The notes: generated by a model from the letters alone, not told the origin. A DNA stretch of 64,000 nucleotides from Gordius sp. MW1 (GCA_964036665.1 OZ038531.1:9920168-9984167), one strand, 5' to 3'; numbered from the stretch's first letter, positions 35,884-46,752 are shown. Numbers and translations are program-made.

Positions 35884-36845
35884 GTATTTTTTGATATTTA
35901 TACTACCTAGTTTTTTATTTATTTCATTATCTTCACAAAATATGTATTTATATCTAAGATTCAACTAATTTATATTTATTAACCTAGTGGCTTCCCCAGA
36001 ATATCTTAGGCCCCAAAAAGGAGGATTAATCTTGTATTACTCCTCATACCTATATATGACAAGTCAAAAGAGGCCCAACAAATCTTATTACAAATGTTTT
36101 AATGCCTCTTGCCCTTCAACAGCTTCAGAGTCTATGGCATATTATTAATTTATTATAAATTTGTTTAGTGTTTCTTATTTCTTGAAATTAAGTTTGGTAA
36201 AAAATAAAATTTTTCACATTCTTAAAAAGTTATTGATAGTTACCAGATTTTCACAACCAGCTATAACATTTTCTAATTAGATCTTTTTAAAAGAACAAGA
36301 TTTTAAAGCATTTTTTTCTAGGCTCTTTTGTAAGCATTAAATGTAAAAATTGGGGTAAGAGTTTCATCCATCAATCATCTTATATATCAATATAACAGTA
36401 CATCAATAAGTAAACATTAGTTGAGGTGGATAAAAATAAAATAGATATAGTTAGTGATTCAGGTATAAATAAATTTGCTTTAAAATAATAGCAAAAACTA
36501 AATACAAAAGCTTATCTCATCACATGCACATTGATACTAATCATATTTAGTAATGATCCCTTTACAATCTTTAAGGATCTAATTAAGTTATATAGCATCA
36601 TAAATTGTATGTATGATTTCTATTTAATCTAATGGCTAAAGAGATTGCCCTCTTAAAATTTAATATGTTTTCTATTAAAGTACAAAAAAAACTTTAGCAA
36701 ATCTCTTATATGTTTAAGCTGAGATTATCCTCTCAAATATCATTTATCATTCTAAATATTCCATTAATCAACTTGTAAACAAGAATCTAAAGGCATGAGA
36801 TAGCACTCGGATGATATCCTTTATATAATAAATTTATTATATATT
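35884..36845. other. No gene seen
   Basis: AT-rich sequence between the exon-like units and the AT satellite array. Short frames only. Confidence 0.5.
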
Positions 36846-36979
36846 GCTTAATTATACACCACCCTATACCAAACTACGTATATTAGTTATATAATTTAGT
36901 ATTTAATATATTGAGTATGTATAAATTGCTTTTATATTACTACATATATTTTATTATATACACTTAATTATATACTACC

Positions 36980-39900
36980 TGTTGAGATTGGGAATCTTTA
37001 TTTACTAGAGAGACGTTTTCGAAGTGATACAAAAATAGGAAAGTGAGTAAAAACGTGTATATCCAAACTATAATACATACCAATTAACGATAATTAGATT
37101 GACAACACAACGGTAAACAACATATCCCCTGAGGCACTTCGCGCTCCAATTACCTCTCTACAGTTCCCCCCTTTTCACAGACAAAATCCTTAAGGAATGC
37201 TGGCGGTTTTCGACTACGCTGCGGGTATCTAGGCTCTTCTCTAGGCGTTCCTGACTGGTTTTGCATTTGTTCCCTTATAGCACTTGTTCCCGTTTCCCTT
37301 TCTGATGATATCCTTTGTGGCCACCCGTTCTCTTGTCCCAGTGTGGTCCAGTCCAAGATTTTTCGTTTCCTTATTTGATCCACGTGTCGGTGGTGTTTTC
37401 TTCCCTGTGCCCATACATCGTAGGACCGACTACCATGCTTGGCTCTTATCGAGCCTTCTACCCATTTGCTTCGACCCAGAAACATGCGCACCCAAACCAA
37501 GTCTCCTACGTTGAACGTCCGCGGGTTCCCGGTCTCTACCCATTGTTGTGGTACGGTTTGCCTCAAAACCTCCCATTCGGTTCGCATCCTTCTTTTCAGC
37601 ATCATCTCTGCCGGGCTTTTATTGTTTGCGGGGTGTTTTGTAGATCTGTAGTTTTCCAAAAATCTACTCAGCCCTACTTCCGACTCGTTCCTAACGATGG
37701 CTTCTTTAATTAATCGTACGTATCTTTCTGCCAACCCGTTCGACGCCGGATGGTAAGGAGCTGTCCATCGTTGATTAATTCCCCTCGACTTGCAAAAGTT
37801 CTGTAACTCCTGCCCTTTGAATTGTGGGCCGTTATCTGATATTAACCAAGGTGGATTTCCAAATCTAGCGAACGTTTCGGCCAGTTTTTTTATAACGGTT
37901 GTCGCCGTGGTGTCTTCTAATTTAAACACCTCTACCCATTTCGAGCTATTGTCCACCATCACGAGGTATGACTTACCCTTGAGAGGACCCATGATATCGA
38001 CATGTACTTGAATCCATGGTTTATGGCTAGGTTGACACTCTATCAATGGTGCCCTCTTCGCCGCCGCAGCCGTGCAATTGCAACTCCGGCACCCTTTCGC
38101 TACGCTCAATAATTCATCGTCAAGAGTCGGCCACCATATATACTGCCGCGCCACTTCTTGCATTCGCTTGATACCTACGTGGCCTCTATGTAGACTTTGG
38201 AGTACCACTCCTCGTAACTTCGCCGGAATTAATATTCGTCCCCCTTTGTAATATATTATGCTTTTGACTTCATGTAACTTTGGCAGATGTTTTTCATAAG
38301 TGCGTCTTAGCCCACACGTGACCATTGTATTTTGTTTACCCCTAATCCACTCTTTTAATTGCCGCAGCCCCGGATCCTCCAAGGTGTGTTGTTTTACCAC
38401 GTCCAATGATATAAACGGATTCATCGAGTCCTCTGGTATTTCCTCGCTAACCTGATACGCGTGTTCGTTCGGATTTCTAGACAAGAAATCTGCCGCGTTT
38501 TCGGTTCCCTTGTTGTATTCGAACTTGGTCGTATAGCCTGATACCATGAGCGCCCACCTGGTTAGGCGTGGTGACCATTGTTCCTTGCCCCTTTTGCTCT
38601 GATCGAATATATATATAAGCGGTCTATGATCCGTCATGATAGTAACGCTTCGTCCTTGTACATATTCGTTGAACTTTTTTAGTCCATACACCACCGCAAG
38701 GGCCTCTCGTTCGATCGTCGAATACCGGCTTTCGCTATCGTTTAATGCTCTTGACGCATAGGCCACCACTCTCCAATTCTCTCCTGGTGCTCGTTGCTGT
38801 AAGATGGCCCCTAACCCCGTACCCGAGGCGTCTACAACCAGGCCGGTCTCCCACTCTCCATTGAAGTACGCCAGAACGGGGGCTTCCGTAAGCGCGGACT
38901 TGATGGCTTCAAATGCTCCTTGCTGTTCTTCACCCCAGTGGTACATCACGTTCTTTTTCATGAGTTTCTGAATCGGGTGTATGATTTTGGCGTAGTCCTT
39001 AATGAACTTTGAAAAGTATGTTGTTAACCCAAGGAAGGACCTTATTTCGTTTTTGTAAGTTAAGTTTTTCCACTGCTTGACTAATTCGGCTTTATTGTCG
39101 TTGATTCGAATCCCCTTGTTACTTATTACGTATCCCAGAAAGGTTACTTCCTTCGCCCACAAGATACTCTTGACAATGTTCGGCACGAACCCCCACTTTT
39201 GTAACGTTTCTAGTACCTTGAGTAACCTCTCGTTGTGAATTTCTTCCGTCTCCCCTGCAATTAAGATATCGTCGATGTAAACCGCAACCCCTTCCATGCC
39301 TCCTAATATTTGGTCCATTGTCTTTTGAAAAATGGCCGCGGCACAATTTAAACCGAACGGCATCCGGTTAACTTTAAATAGGCCCTTGTGCGTCGAGATA
39401 GTCAATCGTTGGCTCGTCTCTGGCCCTAATTCGAGCTGTAGGTACGCTTTCGTAAGGTCCAGCTTCGTAAAATAGCACGCATTATCAAGTTTATTTAACA
39501 AGTCGTCGATTTTGGGTAACGGGTATAACAACCCTTGCGCGTATTTATTTATCGTAAAGCGGTAGTCTATACATAATCGCAGAGTTCCATCGCTTTTTTT
39601 CACGGGTACCACTGGGCTGGCCCATCTTGAGAAATCGATTGGTTCAATCACCCCGTCCTTGACCCATTTATCCAGCTCTTCTTCTACTTCTTTCTTCCAC
39701 GCCATCGGCACCCTTCGTGCGGGGATAAATACGGGATCTATGCCCTCTTTTAACGGTACTTCCACCGTTATTCCCTTGACTGCTTTCGGGAATTCGTTTA
39801 GCTGACCGCCCCATTGTTTCATCACGTGCTGGATCGCGGACCTGGTATTCTTGGGTCTTTCTACGTAATTGACCGCGAACCGTTCCGCCGCAGCTCTAGA

Positions 39901-41023
39901 GTTCCAACGTATTTGACGCCAGATTTCGGGTTCAAATTCTTTTATCCAATCGATCCCGCACAGCGGCGGCCCCGCTACGTCTGCTATTAATAACGACAGC
40001 TGTTTCCTCGTGTTACCCATTCGGACATCGGCTTGTACCTTGGCTACGATCTTTATTTCCTCGTGGCCATACGCGTACACTGTCGGGACGGGCTCCTTGT
40101 TGCGTGGGATCTCCTTCGCCCATCTTCGCGCCGGTATTATCGATACCGTGGCGCCGGTATCGAAGATGCATTGGAATAATTCGTTATTAATAAATATATC
40201 TATAGTTAACACATCTAAAGCATGTTTTAACCTGGGAATTCGGACCGGCCCAAGGCACGCTTCTCGTCCCGCCACTACGCTCCACGCTTCTTCGGACCCG
40301 TCTTGCAAAGTGCTTAGCCCCCCGTTTATCGTCTCGGCCGTTAACGCTAGCTCGCGTAGGCGGTCCCATTTGATGTCATTTTCTGCCAACAGTCTCGCCT
40401 GTAAGTTTCTATCGCGCAATCCTATAATGAATTGGTCGACGATTCTGTTCTGCAATTCTTCGTTTCCGAAGTTGCAGCTGTTAGCTCCTGCCTTGAGTCT
40501 ATTAGCATACGTGTCTATCGACTCTCCCTGGTTTTGTCGGACCTTTGAAAATTCATATCTCTTAGCCCTCGCGCATGAATTCCTTTGGAATAATTTTTTT
40601 AATCGATTTTTAGCTTCCTCGTATGTAATTCCTGTCAACTCTTGAGGTCTATAATCCTCTAGTATTAATTGGAATGCCTCCCCATCAAGGCTGGTTAATA
40701 ATAGAGCTGCTTTTTGTTCATCTGTATCCGTCTTATTGCTCCTTAGGAACAGCTCGAATTGCGTTATAAAAGCGTCGATGTTTGCCGTTGTTTTATATTT
40801 CTGCATTACCGCGTAGGTTCCACGACTCGCAGCGCCAAACTGTTGAGATTGGGAATCTTTATTTACTAGAGAGAGGTTTTCGAAGTGATACAAAAATAGG
40901 AAAGTGAGTAAAAACGTGTATATCCAAACTATAATACATACCAATTAACGATAATTAGATTGACAACACAACGGTAAACAACATATCCCCTGAGGCACTT
41001 CGCGCTCCAATTACCTCTCTACA
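36980..41023 (-). mobile_element. Full-length, recent Gypsy LTR retrotransposon
   Basis: Two 183-bp direct repeats (36980-37162 and 40841-41023) differ at one base. They begin and end with the inverted dinucleotides of LTRs, and a 5-bp duplication ctacc flanks the element (36975-36979, 41024-41028). Read on the minus strand, a purine tract AAAAGGGGGGAAC directly precedes the downstream LTR. A candidate tRNA primer-binding sequence with TTTGGCGCTGCGAG directly follows the upstream LTR. One open frame encodes the whole gag-pol. The near identity of the LTRs indicates a young, possibly active copy. Confidence 0.95.
37150..40806 (-). CDS. Gypsy gag-pol polyprotein (intact)
   Basis: A single frame of about 1,218 residues. 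The ATG at 40806 is preferred; the frame is open further into the LTR, but only with non-ATG starts. Order: gag (about 1-190), aspartic protease FDTGATVSIIP (about 215), reverse transcriptase with YIDDILIAG (about 510), RNase H with VVDASGTGLGAIL (about 657), then integrase with its zinc-binding H-H-C-C region (HRGHVGI and CRSCN) and the D, D, E residues in HVDIMG, LISDNGPQF and GLAERY. No CCHC zinc knuckle is visible between gag and protease, and no frameshift separates gag from pol. There is no env frame. It resembles the K02A2.6-like group of Gypsy elements. The frame runs a few codons into the downstream LTR. Confidence 0.95.
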   Translation of the reverse strand: MQKYKTTANIDAFITQFELFLRSNKTDTDEQKAALLLTSLDGEAFQLILEDYRPQELTGITYEEAKNRLKKLFQRNSCARAKRYEFSKVRQNQGESIDTYANRLKAGANSCNFGNEELQNRIVDQFIIGLRDRNLQARLLAENDIKWDRLRELALTAETINGGLSTLQDGSEEAWSVVAGREACLGPVRIPRLKHALDVLTIDIFINNELFQCIFDTGATVSIIPARRWAKEIPRNKEPVPTVYAYGHEEIKIVAKVQADVRMGNTRKQLSLLIADVAGPPLCGIDWIKEFEPEIWRQIRWNSRAAAERFAVNYVERPKNTRSAIQHVMKQWGGQLNEFPKAVKGITVEVPLKEGIDPVFIPARRVPMAWKKEVEEELDKWVKDGVIEPIDFSRWASPVVPVKKSDGTLRLCIDYRFTINKYAQGLLYPLPKIDDLLNKLDNACYFTKLDLTKAYLQLELGPETSQRLTISTHKGLFKVNRMPFGLNCAAAIFQKTMDQILGGMEGVAVYIDDILIAGETEEIHNERLLKVLETLQKWGFVPNIVKSILWAKEVTFLGYVISNKGIRINDNKAELVKQWKNLTYKNEIRSFLGLTTYFSKFIKDYAKIIHPIQKLMKKNVMYHWGEEQQGAFEAIKSALTEAPVLAYFNGEWETGLVVDASGTGLGAILQQRAPGENWRVVAYASRALNDSESRYSTIEREALAVVYGLKKFNEYVQGRSVTIMTDHRPLIYIFDQSKRGKEQWSPRLTRWALMVSGYTTKFEYNKGTENAADFLSRNPNEHAYQVSEEIPEDSMNPFISLDVVKQHTLEDPGLRQLKEWIRGKQNTMVTCGLRRTYEKHLPKLHEVKSIIYYKGGRILIPAKLRGVVLQSLHRGHVGIKRMQEVARQYIWWPTLDDELLSVAKGCRSCNCTAAAAKRAPLIECQPSHKPWIQVHVDIMGPLKGKSYLVMVDNSSKWVEVFKLEDTTATTVIKKLAETFARFGNPPWLISDNGPQFKGQELQNFCKSRGINQRWTAPYHPASNGLAERYVRLIKEAIVRNESEVGLSRFLENYRSTKHPANNKSPAEMMLKRRMRTEWEVLRQTVPQQWVETGNPRTFNVGDLVWVRMFLGRSKWVEGSIRAKHGSRSYDVWAQGRKHHRHVDQIRKRKILDWTTLGQENGWPQRISSERETGTSAIREQMQNQSGTPREEPRYPQRSRKPPAFLKDFVCEKGGTVER

Positions 41024-41529
41024 CTACCCTTTACCAGACTAACTTGTATTTATTAATTATATAATCTAGTATTGAATATATTAAGTATGTATAAATTGCT
41101 TTTATATAATTACATATATTTATTATATTAACTATATACTACCCTATAACAAACTAATTTAAATTTTCTAATTGTATAATTTAGTATTTAATATATTAAG
41201 TATGTATGAATTGCTTTTAAATAATTACATATATTTTATTATATACACTTAATTATATCCCACCCTATACCAAATAATTTGTATTTATTAATTATATAAT
41301 TTAGTGTATAATATATTATATTAAATATGAATTGCTTATATATAATTCTATATATACTATTATATACAATTATTTGTTTAAACATATGTTCATATATTTT
41401 TTGCTAATTTTGATTGTAGATTTAATGTCTAATTTGTAAAGCTGTCAGTATTTTGAACTGTCGTTATTTTGAACATGATTCAAAAGTAAGTTCTAAGAGC
41501 TCAGGTTTACTAATTTTATGCATTAAGAA

Positions 41530-42184
41530 GTTTATTTATAGGGTAGGGGCTTAAACGGGTTAACCCAAAAGGGGACTATAGTTTTGTTTATTGTAAGGTT
41601 ATTTATAAAATATGTATACTTTAAACTTAATTAAAAAATTGTTATCATGGACATCGGCTGCATTTGATTAATATTTAGCTGTTATATGATTTGTAAACGC
41701 TCTAACATGTTTGTACCTAAATGCATTAGCAATTAAGACATGACCTGAGCGGTTTTGCCAGTGATAACACTATTTTAAGAAACTCTGGCTAAATTTTTAG
41801 AAAGACCAAATACTACACGTTTTTTGACCTATTAGGATTAAAATTAAGGATCAAAAGTTTCATTTGAAAAATCATTTGACTTTTAAATAATATAGGAAAT
41901 TAGATTTTGTTCGAGATAATAAAATAATCGTATATTTGTTTTATTCAATATGCCATTAATTTAATGCTTATTTTTTAATAGTGATTGAAGGATTTTGAAA
42001 TCACAAAATTTTGGGCCTAACAGGCAAATTTAATATTTCGGGCCGGGCATTTCGGGCAGCTCTAATGTTTCGGACGGGCCCGGTCGGACACCTAGAAGGG
42101 TTCGGACGGGCTCGGGCAGGCAATGGGTTAAAAAATTGAATCGGGCCGGGTTCGAGCATAAAATTCCAAACAAATCTGACCTAT
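41530..42184. repeat. Truncated hAT copy, same family as 15293-16404
   Basis: In inverse orientation this reproduces the left half of that element: the AT-rich part with aacccaaaaggggact and gcattagcaattaa-like phrases, then the GC-rich block (gggccgggcatttcgggcag) and a terminus reading caaatctgacctatg. The opposite end is missing. Confidence 0.7.
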
Positions 42185-43853
42185 GAATCCTTATGCAAAT
42201 TTACTGGGACGTGCAGTACAACAAACCTTTTGTATAAAAAGGCCAGGCTTAATTTTTTTTTCTAAAAACAGATCGAACTTTTCTTCGTGAGTATATCTTT
42301 CCCACCGCCTTAAAGACTATCTTAGACTATAGGCCTCCGAAATCTACATCTACACATAATATTTATTATTGATATTCGTCATCTGTGTTCCTGTCACCTA
42401 CTTAATTTCAATTAAAGTGTTTTAATCATTCGCTTTATTGTAATTATAATATTACTGCCTACGACAATAAATACAAGATTGATAGTACGATCTTCAAATT
42501 GGTAGTTAGACCTAGAACTATCAAAGATTTTCTCTAATTTATTTAAGATTATAGGGTTATTCGTAAATTAGCAGTATTGTATGGAAGTTTAGATAGCAAA
42601 TAAAAATCATTTTCTCTGTGTCACTTTTATCTGCACTAATATAAGTGTAAAAAAGCCAAGAATATACCTTTAATTCGCATTTTAAATGATTTAAAAGTTA
42701 AGTATTAGCAAAATAAAATTAACTTAATTATATAAATATAGTAGGATTATGATATACATTTCCTAAATTAAATTATGTATCCTCCAAATAATAAAGAAAT
42801 GTTTTTATTTTAATATAAATAGAGGAAATATACTAGACACATAAGTATAATTAATTTATATAAACTACTTATATTTCCCACGAAGAAATACGAATTTAAT
42901 CGGGACACTAGACAAGCTACGTTGTTAAGTTACATAATATGTTCAAAGTTAAAGTAGCTTAATCTTTATTTCAACAGTTGTTACTGAATACAAAACATAA
43001 ATATCCCTTGTTAAAGTACTTAGTTAATTTTAATTTCAACTTTACTGTTATTAGCGTTAATATCTAAGACTTTGAAAAATTTGGAATGATTGTATTCATG
43101 ACACGTATAAATTTATTTATTTTATTAGCGAATGCATGATAAAATAATGGCTTAATAATGCGAATTTAGGTGATGTGCCTTAAAATTCATTACATTGGAA
43201 AAAGTGCAAATTCGTTGATGTATCAGTGGGTATATTGAACAAAGTTGATGAAGGAATGCTTTGCACCTAAGTGGCGATATTTCATGAAAAACATAAAATT
43301 AACATTTGTAAGGGGTTACAGAAAAAAGGATTCACATCAAGAATACACAGCAGCTTCGTGGAAAAAAGATATCTAGCTATTTGAAAATTCATAACAAGTA
43401 CATCTTAAAGGTATGATGACCGACATATAAAAGGTTATAAATATATTTAACCCTTTGAGCCACGGTGGAGGGTTGACATGTATGCGACACACTTTGAAGA
43501 TGGTGTAATGAAAATAGGAAAAAAATGATTAAGGCGCAAAGCAATGAGGGTATATGTGAGTGATAAGTTTTCGTAGAGGCGCTTCATTTGTCGTCTGCCA
43601 TTATTAAAAATGTAAGTTGCCGCCGAGTTTCAGAAACAAGAATTCTAACAACGGTGTGCATGATTGCACATGATTTTAAATGTTCAATGAAGAAAAGAAA
43701 GCTTTACAATCAGTTATTCATCGGATACAAAGTTGCTGGTTCGTGAACAAATTTATTTATTTTAAGTTCAGCACTTGGCCTAATAAATTAAATATCCGAG
43801 CCCAAAAATTATTGTAAACAACGGTCGATCGTGCGAGCATGTAGCACATTGCA
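42185..43853. other. No gene seen; includes presumed 3' flank of the GON7-like gene
   Basis: AT-rich sequence without a supported coding region. The last few hundred bases lie downstream of the minus-strand cluster at 43854-45669 and may include its 3' untranslated region. Confidence 0.45.
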
Positions 43854-44087
43854 TTATTCGGCACGAGATCCATCTTCGATGTACTGAGTTATTAGCCGAT
43901 TAACTTTAGCCTTCATCTCCTCACAACTAGCGATCAATTGATCGTAAAATGCATCGCGATCTCCACCGTTCTTACCATCTATAGAGGAGTCTCCTCCTTT
44001 ACAAGGTATACTTATAACCTCACACCCTCGCGATTCCACACACATTTCGCAACTAATCACATATTCTTTATTATCTTTCCCTTCCAT
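43854..44087 (-). CDS. Small acidic protein, possible GON7 (KEOPS subunit)
   Basis: A 77-residue frame from a real ATG, ending in TAA. The visible pattern is an N-terminal strand reading KEYVISCEMC, a Gly/Asp-rich loop, then a helix DAFYDQLIASCEEMKAKVNRL and an acidic end. Human GON7 has the same layout (a V-S-C-E strand, a loop, then a helix with an Q-M-K-x-x-V-x-x-L pattern), and it stabilises the tRNA t6A-forming KEOPS complex. The family diverges fast, so this is a suggestion from pattern and length. The ATG lies 20 bases after the TRAPPC1 stop on the same strand, which favours cotranscription. The internal loop is longer than in vertebrates. A lineage-specific small protein is the alternative. 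Confidence 0.5.
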   Translation of the reverse strand: MEGKDNKEYVISCEMCVESRGCEVISIPCKGGDSSIDGKNGGDRDAFYDQLIASCEEMKAKVNRLITQYIEDGSRAE

Positions 44088-44107
44088 TATTCCTCCCGAT
44101 ATTCAGT

Positions 44108-44842
44108 TCAATTTAGCGACGAGGTGGCTTCGAATTGAGCAACGAGCGCGTCTAATTTTTCCATCAAAAGCGGACAACGCGTAATGTTGTAACGCGTTTG
44201 GGCGTGCGTAGCGGGTGTTGGGTAAAGTGCGCGTTGGGGCGATTTTTTAATGACGGGCGAAGGGATGGGGTGTTCTGCCGCGGTTATAAGTTGTCGGGCG
44301 TACAAGGGATTTTTGATGTAATACTCCACTAGGGCGTCAAAGTAAATGCGTCTTAGCAAAGTTCTCACGTCTCCTTGACTTTTAACGCCTTGAGTACCGA
44401 CAGTGCTCGTAACTGTGGACGAATTTAGGGCCGAGCTGGAGGAAGAATGCTGGAGGAAGGGGTTTGAAAGGGATGATGGGCTATTGGGCGCGGGGTTTGA
44501 GGTTGTGAAGGATGCCAAGAAATTTTTGCTGCTGTTGGAAGAAGCTAGAGCGTTGGGAGTTTGTTTCGGAGTACGTTCAACGTTTAGGACTAACTTATAA
44601 CCGGTAGGAGTTTCGAAACAATGCAAACAAGTTTTGGCGGTGACTATGACGAAGTAGTCGGGATGTGTATTGGCGCGAGGTGGGGCAAATTTAGAGAGAA
44701 CGGTTCTGAAGGAATAAATTAAGCCGTAGGTTAGTTTGAATTCTTCGCTCAGGGGCATGCCAGATGATTTGGTACGTAGCCATTCGCGATAGAGTAAGCA
44801 AATTCCGTATTTATCAAAGATATATGCGTTGTAAAATATCAT
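44108..44842 (-). CDS. TRAPPC1: TRAPPC1 (Bet5), longin-fold TRAPP subunit with a long insertion
   Basis: TRAPPC1 is a core subunit of TRAPP, the Rab1 exchange factor acting at ER-Golgi membranes. The single exon codes for 244 residues from the ATG at 44842; the frame is open 12 codons further but only to a TTG. The N-terminal half has NAYIFDKYGICLLYREW, an L-x-Y-G-L-x-Y-S-F-R-x-x-x-S-K segment and HCFETPTGYKLVLNV. The C-terminal half has IYFDALVEYYIKNPL. These are the conserved Bet5 blocks. Between them is an insertion of about 70 residues rich in Ser, Asn, Pro and Thr, and a tail of about 50 residues follows the family end. The usual length is about 145. The insertion falls at the loop where other family members have only a few residues, and no splice signals surround it. 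Confidence 0.92.
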   Translation of the reverse strand: MIFYNAYIFDKYGICLLYREWLRTKSSGMPLSEEFKLTYGLIYSFRTVLSKFAPPRANTHPDYFVIVTAKTCLHCFETPTGYKLVLNVERTPKQTPNALASSNSSKNFLASFTTSNPAPNSPSSLSNPFLQHSSSSSALNSSTVTSTVGTQGVKSQGDVRTLLRRIYFDALVEYYIKNPLYARQLITAAEHPIPSPVIKKSPQRALYPTPATHAQTRYNITRCPLLMEKLDALVAQFEATSSLN

Positions 44843-44896
44843 GCACAGGGACGTTGCAAAAGTTAGCTTGTTTGGCAATTATATGAAGAGGATTAT

Positions 44897-45669
44897 TTAT
44901 TCTCCCTTTACACCTTTCCTCTCAGCTAAAACGGTGGCTGGTGATCTAGTTTCTTCCAATTTATCGTCTTGAAAGGCTTTGTATATGTAAGTTGCTAAAA
45001 CCACGTGAACAGCTAACACTGCAATTATGGCAGAACCAATGTTGCTTTTAGATGATGAGTAGTTCAAATAATCTGAAAATTTTATAAAATCATTAGAGTT
45101 TGATGCTTAATAAAAAGATTTGCACAAATAATGACATAGAAAAGTAGCTTAAACAAAATGTTCTAATCATTTGTATCATGCCCCAGCTATTTTTAGTCAA
45201 GAGATAAAATCATTACAAGAATACAGAATTTAATTTGAATATTTCCTTGTTTAGGGTTACACCTAAAATTTTGTAACAAAATATATAGTTTATAACAAAA
45301 CATTTAATATGAAATGATAACATTAATGGCTATTAACTAAGACTTACCAGCTAAATATCAAAGACAATATTGAAAAATAATTTAAGAATATTCATGACTA
45401 TCAATACAGTTAAATTTATAAAAATGTTATCCTTGTTTCAATCTATTCATTGGCTTTTTAAAATTTATAAATAATGGGTAAAATTGGTCTTATAAAACAC
45501 TCAAGGTCAAAAATAAAGCAAAACATAGACAATATATATATTAGCATCTATACATATAAGGCTATATCTTACCATCAAAAATATATTTGCTTAGGAAAAA
45601 TAAGTAAATTGGAAATACAATCAACAATATACTATAAAATAGTAAGGATTTGATAGCAGGGTTCAACAT
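44897..45669 (-). CDS. VMA21: VMA21, V-ATPase assembly chaperone, two exons
   Basis: VMA21 is an ER membrane protein needed to assemble the V-ATPase Vo sector. Exon 1 is 45669-45573 and exon 2 is 45072-44897. The donor is gtaaga, the acceptor ttttcag, phase 1, giving 90 residues (human has 101). The first membrane helix region reads KSLLFYSILLIVFPIYLFFL followed by SKYIFD, and the second reads SAIIAVLAVHVVLATYIYKA, which matches the hallmark AVVAVHVVLALFVY segment of the family. The C-terminus is charged and lacks a clear dilysine retrieval signal. It is the first gene of a tight same-strand cluster: 54 bases separate its TAA from the TRAPPC1 ATG. Confidence 0.95.
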
Positions 45670-46752
45670 CGAAACATTAAATGTAATATTTTATCTGTAC
45701 AAATGTAAGATAAAGTCACTTTTAATTCTCAGTTGGTTACATGGATGATTACTACTTTTACCGGTTCAACTCACCAGTTTTCAACTCAGACTCGCTGTCT
45801 ACGATTACCTCCAATAAGCTATTATGTATCCTTGATAGTAGGTCTAGTCCTAGGCTTAAGGCTACAGTTAGGTTGGGAATAGGCTTAATTCTAGAATTTA
45901 GCAAACAATGTTTTGCATTCTAATGATTTAGGCAATATCATTTAACGCCGACTCCTAATTTCTTAAGAAATGAATGTAAGAAAAGTAACGATTAACAAAT
46001 AATAACTTATGCTAATAATATGATTTTTATATTAATATGAAATGGCAGCCTCTATAGCTCGTAAATTCCATCTGAAGATTCCTGGAGCTACAACTTTAAA
46101 CTTTTTTAATTCATTAAAAAGTTTATTTGCACGCAGAGGAAGTTAGACAGAACAGTATAAGAATAATTTACATAGGGCCCTGCAAAATGGAATATGTTGG
46201 GCCCGAGCCATAACCTTTTTTACTCAAGTCCGACTTGATCCCGAGCCCGGCCCGACAGACACATATATAAACACAAAATTAAAAAAAACACAAACTCTCT
46301 TGCCATACACAAAGCTTTGTTTTGACTTTTTTATTTATTTTTATTTCACATCCAAATCTATAGTATTTGCCATGGATGGCTATTTTTATATATGATTTTT
46401 TGAATTCAATATTCATTTTGGTAGAGCAAGATCCCATTGTCAATCAGATGGAAAGTTTCATTGACATCTCACTGGCTTAATTGCGTCGTGTTTAAAAACC
46501 AAAGTAGACTCATCGCCGGGCTTTATTCATCCCTATAAATCATAATGCAATAGATTTTTTGAGGCGTTACTAGCATAATAAGCGATTTGGTACTTAAGAT
46601 ATTAACAGACAAAATTTCCCCCAAAAGAAATTTCTAACTTAGATATTCTTTATATAGATCGCAAAGTCTAAAGCGACAATTCTATAAGGATTTGGGCTTT
46701 TTAATTTATCATTTTTTTAATTAATAAATTTTATAAATATTATAACTGTAAC
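45670..46752. other. VMA21 upstream region and a hAT fragment; no gene
   Basis: About 46175-46290 carries a GC-rich hAT-like end (agggccctgcaaaatgg, then gggcccgagcc and gagcccggcccgac) like those at 24005 and 15293. Its other end is not recognised. The plus-strand 60-codon frame at 45741 lies in the divergent upstream region of VMA21 and has no support. Confidence 0.45.

Larger units (their letters stand above)
36846..41390. repeat. AT-rich tandem array, unit about 118-125 bp, interrupted by Gypsy
   Basis: The units share tatactaccctataccaaac, then ttgtatttattaattatataatttagtattta, atattaagtatgtat and attgcttttat. About one unit lies left of the retrotransposon (36846-36979) and nearly three lie right of it (41024-41390). 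The Gypsy element at 36980-41023 inserted within a unit and duplicated ctacc. Confidence 0.85.

Noticed and set aside
40010..40645. 211-codon plus-strand frame
   Set aside because: It is antisense to the intact Gypsy gag-pol and has no domain of its own.
44087..44107. Shine-Dalgarno-like gggagg before the 77-residue gene, suggesting a bacterial operon
   Set aside because: Neighbouring genes have spliceosomal introns and eukaryote-specific products, so the match is chance.
44403..44600. 65-codon plus-strand frame
   Set aside because: It is the complement of the low-complexity insertion in TRAPPC1.
45741..45923. 60-codon ATG frame divergent from VMA21
   Set aside because: No domain or conservation signal; it overlaps the presumed VMA21 promoter.
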